From an uncultured Clostridia bacterium (GTDB lineage: Bacteria > Bacillota > Clostridia > Christensenellales > Borkfalkiaceae), in contig CAMWKX010000022.1 of NCBI GenBank assembly GCA_947174955.1, positions 1 to 11,541 on the forward strand: DNA of 11,541 nucleotides, written 5' to 3'. The notes beneath the pieces are model-generated. The model searched no databases, was not told the DNA's origin, and saw nothing but the letters and a program-made list of their open reading frames with translations. A program made the translations under genes and the position numbers. The first letter of the stretch is position 1. Each line of letters starts with the position of its first letter. Positions 6,976 to 11,541 of the stretch are shown piece by piece.

Positions 6976-7006
6976 TTGCGACGGAACTAAAAAGTTTCCG
7001 TCGCAA
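6976..7006 (+). terminator. Strong hairpin after oadA, possible weak terminator
   Basis: TTGCGACGGAA (6976-6986) pairs exactly with TTCCGTCGCAA (6996-7006), an 11-bp stem with a 9-base A-rich loop, starting 11 bases after the oadA stop. What follows is ATTAAAATTG, without a real T-run, so it may stop transcription only partly or stabilise the mRNA 3' end. Confidence 0.5.
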
Positions 7007-7017
7007 TTAAAATTGAT

Positions 7018-8250
7018 ATGAAAGTTGCAGTTATCGGTGCGGGCGCTTCGGGACTGATGGCGGCGTATGCAGCCGCCGTTAACGGAAACGACGTAACCGT
7101 ATTCGAAAAGAACGAAAAGTGCGGTAAAAAAATATATATAACGGGAAAGGGGCGTTGTAATCTTACAAACGCCGTTTCGCCGCAGGAATTTTTACAGAAC
7201 GTCGTATCCAACTCCAAATTTTTAACGGGCGCTATATATTCTTTTTCATCGGACGACACCGTAAACTTTTTCGAAAACCTCGGACTGCATCTTAAAACCG
7301 AGAGGGGAAACCGCGTTTTCCCTGTAAGCGACAAGGCAAGCGACGTAACCAAATATCTTGAGAAAGCCTGCATTTCTGTCGGTGTAAAGTTTAATTTTAA
7401 CAAAAAAGTTGACGGTTTGACTATTTTAAATAGTACTGTGTCAGACATAATCGTTAACAATAACAAAATTCCGTTCGATAAAGTTATTGTATGTACGGGC
7501 GGTTTAAGCTATCCTTTGACCGGCTCTACCGGTGACGGATATAAATTCGCTGAAAGCTGCGGCCATACGATAGTCGATTTAAAACCTGCGCTTTGCGGTT
7601 TGAATTTAAAGGGAAAGTACTTTTCCGAATTGCAGGGTTTATCGTTAAAAAACGTTAAACTTACGGTTTATTATGACGGAAAGATGCTCAAAAGCTTATT
7701 CGGAGAAATGCTGTTTACGCATTTCGGCGTTTCAGGTCCGCTTATTTTAACCATATCGAGCTTAATAAACCGACTTGATCTGAATAAGATTAAGCTTTCA
7801 ATTGACTTGAAACCCGCTCTTTCAGACGAACAGCTTGACGAAAGAATTCTGCGCGATTTTTCACAGTCGCCAAATAAAACTATGGCGGTCGTGTTAAAGG
7901 GACTTTTACCGTCGTCGCTTATAGGCGAGGTTTTAAAACGCAGCGGCATCAATGGGGATAAAAAGGTTAACGCCGTATCAAAGTCTGAAAGACTTTCTCT
8001 ATTGACATCAATGAAAAGTTTTGATATGCTTGTATCGTCTTTGAGACAGTTTGACGAGGCAATCGTTACAAGCGGCGGGGTTAACGTTAAGGAAGTTAAC
8101 CCGAAGACTATGGAAAGTAAACTTATAAAAGGACTTTATTTTTGCGGCGAGGTTTTGGACGTTGACGCATTTACGGGCGGATTTAATCTGCAAATCGCGT
8201 TTTCTACCGGCTTTGCCGCGGGTAATTCAATTAAAGCGGAGGAAATATGA
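7018..8250 (+). CDS. HI0933/BaiN-family FAD-dependent oxidoreductase
   Basis: A 410-residue flavoprotein of the HI0933 (YhiN/BaiN) family. Characterised members include a bile-acid 7-dehydroxylation pathway reductase, but most have no proven substrate, so only 'FAD/NAD(P)-binding oxidoreductase' is safe. Seen: the Rossmann dinucleotide motif VIGAGASG (5-12) with E30 at the end of the second strand, the family signature GKGRCNLTN (43-51), TGGLSYPLTGSTGDGY (160-175), the insert-domain motif FTHFGVSGPL (233-242), and the C-terminal FAD motif TSGGV (351-355) with GEVLDVDAFTGGFNLQ (377-392). Length is typical and no segment is missing. The gene begins 12 bases after the hairpin with no recognisable Shine-Dalgarno, and its stop overlaps the next ATG by four bases, so it heads or joins the aroH-cmk unit. 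Confidence 0.92.
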   Translation: MKVAVIGAGASGLMAAYAAAVNGNDVTVFEKNEKCGKKIYITGKGRCNLTNAVSPQEFLQNVVSNSKFLTGAIYSFSSDDTVNFFENLGLHLKTERGNRVFPVSDKASDVTKYLEKACISVGVKFNFNKKVDGLTILNSTVSDIIVNNNKIPFDKVIVCTGGLSYPLTGSTGDGYKFAESCGHTIVDLKPALCGLNLKGKYFSELQGLSLKNVKLTVYYDGKMLKSLFGEMLFTHFGVSGPLILTISSLINRLDLNKIKLSIDLKPALSDEQLDERILRDFSQSPNKTMAVVLKGLLPSSLIGEVLKRSGINGDKKVNAVSKSERLSLLTSMKSFDMLVSSLRQFDEAIVTSGGVNVKEVNPKTMESKLIKGLYFCGEVLDVDAFTGGFNLQIAFSTGFAAGNSIKAEEI

Positions 8251-9254
8251 AAGCAATAAGAGGTGCAACGACTGTTACGGAAGATAAGCCTGACTTAATC
8301 AGACAGGCGGTTAAGGAGCTTTTGAACGCAATTTCGCAGGCTAACGGACTTGAAGCGGAGCAGATAATCTGCATTATGTTTTCAAGCACTTCGGACTTAA
8401 AGTCTTATTATCCCGCAAAGGCGGCGCGTGAAGCGGGGTATGCAACCTGCGCACTTTACTCGTCGCTCGAACCGGAAATCGGCGGCGCCTTGGAGAAATG
8501 TATCCGCGTTATGTTGCTTGTCGACGGTGACAAGCAACCCGAACACGTCTATCTTAACGGTGCTAAAAACCTCAGAAAAGATATAACTTCCGTGTTGAAT
8601 ATTGCCGTCGACGGTCCCGCAGGCAGCGGCAAAAGTACAGTTTGTAAACTTGTTGCAAAAAGACTCGGCATTCTGTATCTCGATACGGGCGCAATGTACA
8701 GGGCCATTGCCTATAAATGCGTTAAGGATAAAAGAGATTACGGCGATAAGGACGTAGTTAAACACATTATAAATAAGCTCAATCTTAAGGTCGAATACAG
8801 GGAAGGCAAACAGATTACGCTTTTGGACGGCGAGGACGTTTCGGAGCTGATAAGAACACCTCAGGTTTCGATGCTTGCTTCGTACATTTCCGCATACAGC
8901 TTCGTCCGCACGAAAATGGTGGCTCTGCAACGCGAAATCGTGCAGAAAACTTCGTGCATTTTAGACGGAAGAGATATAGGCACGAACGTGCTTCCCGACT
9001 GCAAGTTTAAATTTTATTTAAACGCATCTTCTGAAGTCAGAGCAAAAAGGCGGTTTGACGAAGATCAAGCCAAGGGCGGCACGCAGACTTTCGAACAGGT
9101 TTTAAAAGAAATCAACGAGCGCGATTTCCAGGACAAAAACCGTGCCGTTGCGCCCTTGCAGAAGGCAAAAGACGCGCTTGAAATCGACACGTCTTATATG
9201 GCTATCGACGAAGTGGTAAACGAAATTATAAGCAAAGTTCAGGAAAAAATTTAG
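8247..9254 (+). CDS. aroH-cmk: Fused chorismate mutase (AroH type) - cytidylate kinase
   Basis: A 335-residue two-domain protein in one uninterrupted frame. Residues 1-115 match the monofunctional AroH mutase (chorismate to prephenate, Phe/Tyr synthesis): IRGATTV at the start, FSSTSDLKSYYPAKAARE, CIRVML and HVYLNGAKNLR. Equivalents of the B. subtilis active-site residues are R5, K58, R61, E75, R87, Y102 and R110; the C75 position is Ser. Residues 116-335 match cytidylate kinase (ATP + (d)CMP to ADP + (d)CDP) and have the length of a free Cmk: P-loop GPAGSGKST (123-131), DTGAMYRA (146-153), GRDIGT (241-246), KFYLNASSEVRAKRR (254-269), RDxxDxxR (292-299) and EIDTS near the end. Both halves look catalytically complete. 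GGAGGA precedes the ATG, which overlaps the upstream stop (ATGA). Confidence 0.93.
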   Translation: MKAIRGATTVTEDKPDLIRQAVKELLNAISQANGLEAEQIICIMFSSTSDLKSYYPAKAAREAGYATCALYSSLEPEIGGALEKCIRVMLLVDGDKQPEHVYLNGAKNLRKDITSVLNIAVDGPAGSGKSTVCKLVAKRLGILYLDTGAMYRAIAYKCVKDKRDYGDKDVVKHIINKLNLKVEYREGKQITLLDGEDVSELIRTPQVSMLASYISAYSFVRTKMVALQREIVQKTSCILDGRDIGTNVLPDCKFKFYLNASSEVRAKRRFDEDQAKGGTQTFEQVLKEINERDFQDKNRAVAPLQKAKDALEIDTSYMAIDEVVNEIISKVQEKI

Positions 9255-9262
9255 ACTATTTT

Positions 9263-10045
9263 ATGGAACACATAGGCATAAAAAATATTCGCAGTCCGTT
9301 TAGGGTGGTTATTATTTTTTTATTTGTCATATCGCTGTTTTTCACCTTTTTTTTCTGGCTATCCGTAAGCAATGATTTGTACGCTGATTCTATGTTTCGT
9401 TACGGCAAAGAGGTGCAGGCGACGATAACGAGGGTTGGCTATATAGATGAAACCAACGACGATAACAGCCATTACAGCTATTGGCAAACTTACTACGAAT
9501 ACGTTGACGACGACGGCAGAAAATATTCGGGCGAGGCTTACAGTTTTGAAAGAAAGACGCAAGCGGAAGAGTATATAGGTAAAACGGTCAGGGTTGTAAT
9601 AAATCCAAAAACGGGCGAGTCTGAAATCGGGTCTCTGGAACATTTCAAAAAGCAAAGTGAGGGGTACCAAACTCATTTAATTTGTGCGATTGTATTTTCT
9701 TCGTGCCTTGCAGTTGTTTCCATACCGTTTTTCTACCGTGTGGTATTCCGCATTCAACGCAATAAAAAAATCGTCAGTAAGCTTAAAAGCAAGTACGTCG
9801 ACCGCGGAACAATTAGCGGTGAAGTCGTAAAAACGTTCGGATTGATTTGGTTTTACGTCAAAGTAAAATTTACGGACGAATTCGGCATAGCTCACGAAAA
9901 GTGGGCAGGCGACTGGTTCACTCGCAAGGAAGCAAAATTTTTAGAAGAAAAGAAGTATATATCGATAGTTCCGTACAAGAGTACATACGGCATTTTAGAG
10001 GAAATGCCAACCGCAAAAAAATCAAAAAAGAGTAAAGATAAATGA
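9263..10045 (+). CDS. Two-TM membrane protein with duplicated beta-rich (DUF3592-like) domain
   Basis: I do not recognise a named gene; function unknown. The 260-residue protein has a hydrophobic helix at about 13-35, a hydrophilic region at 36-136, a second helix at about 137-161, a hydrophilic region at 162-245 and a lysine-rich tail. Positive residues at the N-terminus and just after helix 2 suggest both ends are cytoplasmic, with 36-136 outside. The two hydrophilic regions look like copies of one small beta domain. Each runs Tyr-rich strand, acidic turn (VDDDGRKYSGEAYSF versus FTDEFGIAHEKWAGDWF), then a Lys/Glu helix, then a strand ending VRVVINPK or ISIVPYK. This resembles DUF3592-type domains, by eye only. 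ATG at 9263 lacks a clear ribosome site; the stop overlaps the plsC start (ATGA). Position between cmk and plsC hints at an envelope role, which is inference. Confidence 0.75.
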   Translation: MEHIGIKNIRSPFRVVIIFLFVISLFFTFFFWLSVSNDLYADSMFRYGKEVQATITRVGYIDETNDDNSHYSYWQTYYEYVDDDGRKYSGEAYSFERKTQAEEYIGKTVRVVINPKTGESEIGSLEHFKKQSEGYQTHLICAIVFSSCLAVVSIPFFYRVVFRIQRNKKIVSKLKSKYVDRGTISGEVVKTFGLIWFYVKVKFTDEFGIAHEKWAGDWFTRKEAKFLEEKKYISIVPYKSTYGILEEMPTAKKSKKSKDK

Positions 10046-10719
10046 GCAAAAAAGAGAAGAAAACCAAGCTAAAACCGACAAAACTTGAAAAAACTTTCAA
10101 AAAACTGCACTTTTTTGAAAAATATCTGTACCGCGTATTTTGTCCCTATGTGAGGCACGGCAACCTGACAAAATATGAAGACACGCCGCTAATTACCATA
10201 GGCAATCATTACAGTTATATGGACGTGGTTTTTCCGTGCCTTGTAACCGACCGCCCCATACGTTTCATTGCAAAGCAGGAGCTTTACGACGACGGCGGAT
10301 TTATGAAATGGTTCGTTAAAAAGTGCGAGTGTATTTTAGTCAAGCGCGACGGTTCGGACGTTCAGGCAATTAAGGATTCTATGCGCATTTTAAAGTCTGG
10401 CGGAGTAATAAATATATTCCCCGAGGGCACGCGCAATCATTCCTATGCCGAATTGTTACCCTTCCACAGCGGCGCGGCGGCGCTGTCCATTAAGACTCAG
10501 ACGCCCATTATTCCGATTGTAAAAGTTACGAAAATCAAGCTCTTTAAAAAGACTCACGTAATCTTCGGCGACCCTATCGAATTCCGTCAGTACTACGGCA
10601 AAAAAGTCACGAAAGAGCAGATTGAAGAATGCGACAATATTTTAAGGGAAGCTATGATGAATATGCGACTTGCTTTCCTCGATAAACACCCCATAAAGTT
10701 CAAGAGCGATAAAGTGTAA
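10042..10719 (+). CDS. plsC: 1-acyl-glycerol-3-phosphate acyltransferase
   Basis: A 225-residue PlsC-family enzyme that adds an acyl chain to lysophosphatidate to give phosphatidate, the precursor of membrane phospholipids. Seen: the catalytic HX4D motif with H56 and D61 (GNHYSYMDVV), IRFIAKQEL (73-81), VKRDGSD (100-106; the Arg motif after block II), FPEGTR (126-131; glycerol-3-phosphate binding), FHSGAAALSIKTQTPIIPI (141-159) and a GDPIEF-like strand near 175. The N-terminus is lysine-rich, with no convincing transmembrane helix, so peripheral membrane attachment is likely. The ATG overlaps the upstream stop by four bases with only a weak AAGAG 9 bases before it, so translation is probably coupled. 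The order cmk - (membrane protein) - plsC - ispH agrees with clostridial gene order. Exact acyl donor and substrate are family inference. Confidence 0.92.
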   Translation: MSKKEKKTKLKPTKLEKTFKKLHFFEKYLYRVFCPYVRHGNLTKYEDTPLITIGNHYSYMDVVFPCLVTDRPIRFIAKQELYDDGGFMKWFVKKCECILVKRDGSDVQAIKDSMRILKSGGVINIFPEGTRNHSYAELLPFHSGAAALSIKTQTPIIPIVKVTKIKLFKKTHVIFGDPIEFRQYYGKKVTKEQIEECDNILREAMMNMRLAFLDKHPIKFKSDKV

Positions 10720-11541
10720 TGCAGGTTTTCGTTGCGAAGAGCAGCGGCTTTTGCCGCGGAGTTAAAACTGCCGTCGATACGGCGATGAATATTCAGCCCG
10801 AAAACACGTACATTTTAGGTGAAATTATTCATAATACCGACGTTACGCAGGCGATAAAGACGCGTGGAATTACCGTGGTTGAGAATCTTGACGAGGTACC
10901 TGCCGACGCAACGGTTATATTCCGTTCGCACGGCGTTCCGCTCGGAATTTATGACGAGTGTAAAAAAAGAAACATAAAATATATCGACTGCACCTGTAAA
11001 TTTGTGAACAATACTCAACGTATTGTTAAGAGTGAATATGAGAAGGGCAACAGTATTATTATCTGCGGAGAGCCTACTCATCCGGAAGTTATCGGTTTGC
11101 AGGGGTGGTGTGATAATACCGCGCTTGTAATCAGCAGTGAGAACGACGATTTCAGTTCTGTAATATCGAAAAACGTGAGCGTAGTGGCTCAAACTACGTT
11201 TTCGGTAGAAAAATTTGATAAAATAATAAAAAATATTGGAAAACTTTGTGAAAAATCAGTTGCCGTTTTTAAAACTATTTGTTATACTACTGTAAGTCGG
11301 CAAGTTGAAGCGAAAGAGCTTTCGCAGCTTTGCGACGCAATGATAGTAATAGGCGGACTGAACAGCAGTAACACAAACAAACTTTACGAAGTTTGTAGAA
11401 GCGGCTGTAAGAACGTTATAAGACTTGCAAGCTCGGCCGACTTTAATTACGAAACAATAAAAAATTTTAATAAAATAGGTATTGTGTCAGGGGCGTCAAC
11501 CCCGAACGCGCAAACCCGGGAGGTTCTCTTAAAGATGGAAG
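10719..11541 (+). CDS. ispH: 4-hydroxy-3-methylbut-2-enyl diphosphate reductase, N-terminal 274 residues (3' end outside window)
   Basis: This is the last enzyme of the MEP isoprenoid pathway, reducing HMBPP to IPP and DMAPP with a [4Fe-4S] cluster. The three cluster cysteines are present: C12 (GFCRGV), C93 (CTCKFV) and C188 (KTICYTTVSRQ). Substrate residues seen are H38 (GEIIHN), H71 (SHGVP), H121 and E123 (PTHPEV), T160 (AQTTFS), SSNTNKL (216-222) and GASTPNAQTREV (258-269). The middle cysteine motif is unusual: DCTCKFV where the family has D-A-T-C-P-x-V. The ATG uses the last base of the plsC stop (TAATG). The frame is still open at 11541, after residue 274 of a usual 280-300, so either a short tail or a C-terminal extension follows. 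In several Clostridia this gene is fused to an S1 RNA-binding domain; that cannot be decided here. Confidence 0.95.
   Translation, partial: MQVFVAKSSGFCRGVKTAVDTAMNIQPENTYILGEIIHNTDVTQAIKTRGITVVENLDEVPADATVIFRSHGVPLGIYDECKKRNIKYIDCTCKFVNNTQRIVKSEYEKGNSIIICGEPTHPEVIGLQGWCDNTALVISSENDDFSSVISKNVSVVAQTTFSVEKFDKIIKNIGKLCEKSVAVFKTICYTTVSRQVEAKELSQLCDAMIVIGGLNSSNTNKLYEVCRSGCKNVIRLASSADFNYETIKNFNKIGIVSGASTPNAQTREVLLKME

Noticed and set aside
8397..8930. Minus-strand open frame of 177 codons over aroH-cmk
   Set aside because: A shadow of a strongly conserved two-domain gene on the other strand; its translation resembles no family I know.
10815..11192. Minus-strand open frame of 125 codons over ispH
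   Set aside because: It lies opposite an IspH frame with all expected motifs and shows no recognisable domain or ribosome site.

Overview
The window reads as a piece of an anaerobic, low-to-moderate GC Firmicute-type chromosome (Clostridia, possibly a Christensenellales-like or other uncultured gut lineage). This placement is inferred from three things: a biotin/Na+ decarboxylase operon, the clostridial order cmk - plsC - ispH, and a HI0933-family flavoprotein. No rRNA, tRNA, mobile element, CRISPR array or phage gene was seen. All genes are on the + strand and packed tightly, and the longest non-coding gap is about 130 bases.

Region 1 (1-1999): the 3' part of proC (proline biosynthesis, cut by the left edge) overlaps rnhA (ribonuclease HI) by four bases. 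After a perfect 11-bp inverted repeat that touches the next start codon comes a TVP38/TMEM64 (VTT-domain) membrane protein. A clear intrinsic terminator closes this block.

Region 2 (2022-7006): a promoter (TTGATT, 17 bp, extended -10 TAAAAT) drives a five-gene operon for a biotin-dependent, Na+-translocating carboxyltransfer complex. The order is a divergent acyl-CoA-type carboxyltransferase (MmdA/12S-like), a gamma subunit (OadG/MmdD-like), a free biotin carrier protein with an EAMKM site, the beta-subunit Na+ pump (OadB), and a pyruvate/oxaloacetate carboxyltransferase (OadA/5S-like) without its own biotin domain. The first four genes follow the mmdA-D-C-B order of methylmalonyl-CoA decarboxylase. 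The fifth adds the keto-acid carboxyltransferase found in oxaloacetate decarboxylase and in propionibacterial transcarboxylase. One biotin carrier could therefore serve two carboxyltransferases and one sodium pump. The first carboxyltransferase has altered active-site loops, so its substrate, and even its activity, are open. This is the most interesting part of the window.

Region 3 (7018-11541): a HI0933/BaiN-family FAD protein overlaps a fused chorismate mutase (AroH type) - cytidylate kinase gene. Next come a two-TM membrane protein built from two similar beta-rich domains, a PlsC-type acyltransferase and ispH (cut by the right edge). Overlaps and short gaps suggest one transcription unit that joins small-molecule, CMP and phospholipid, and isoprenoid metabolism.
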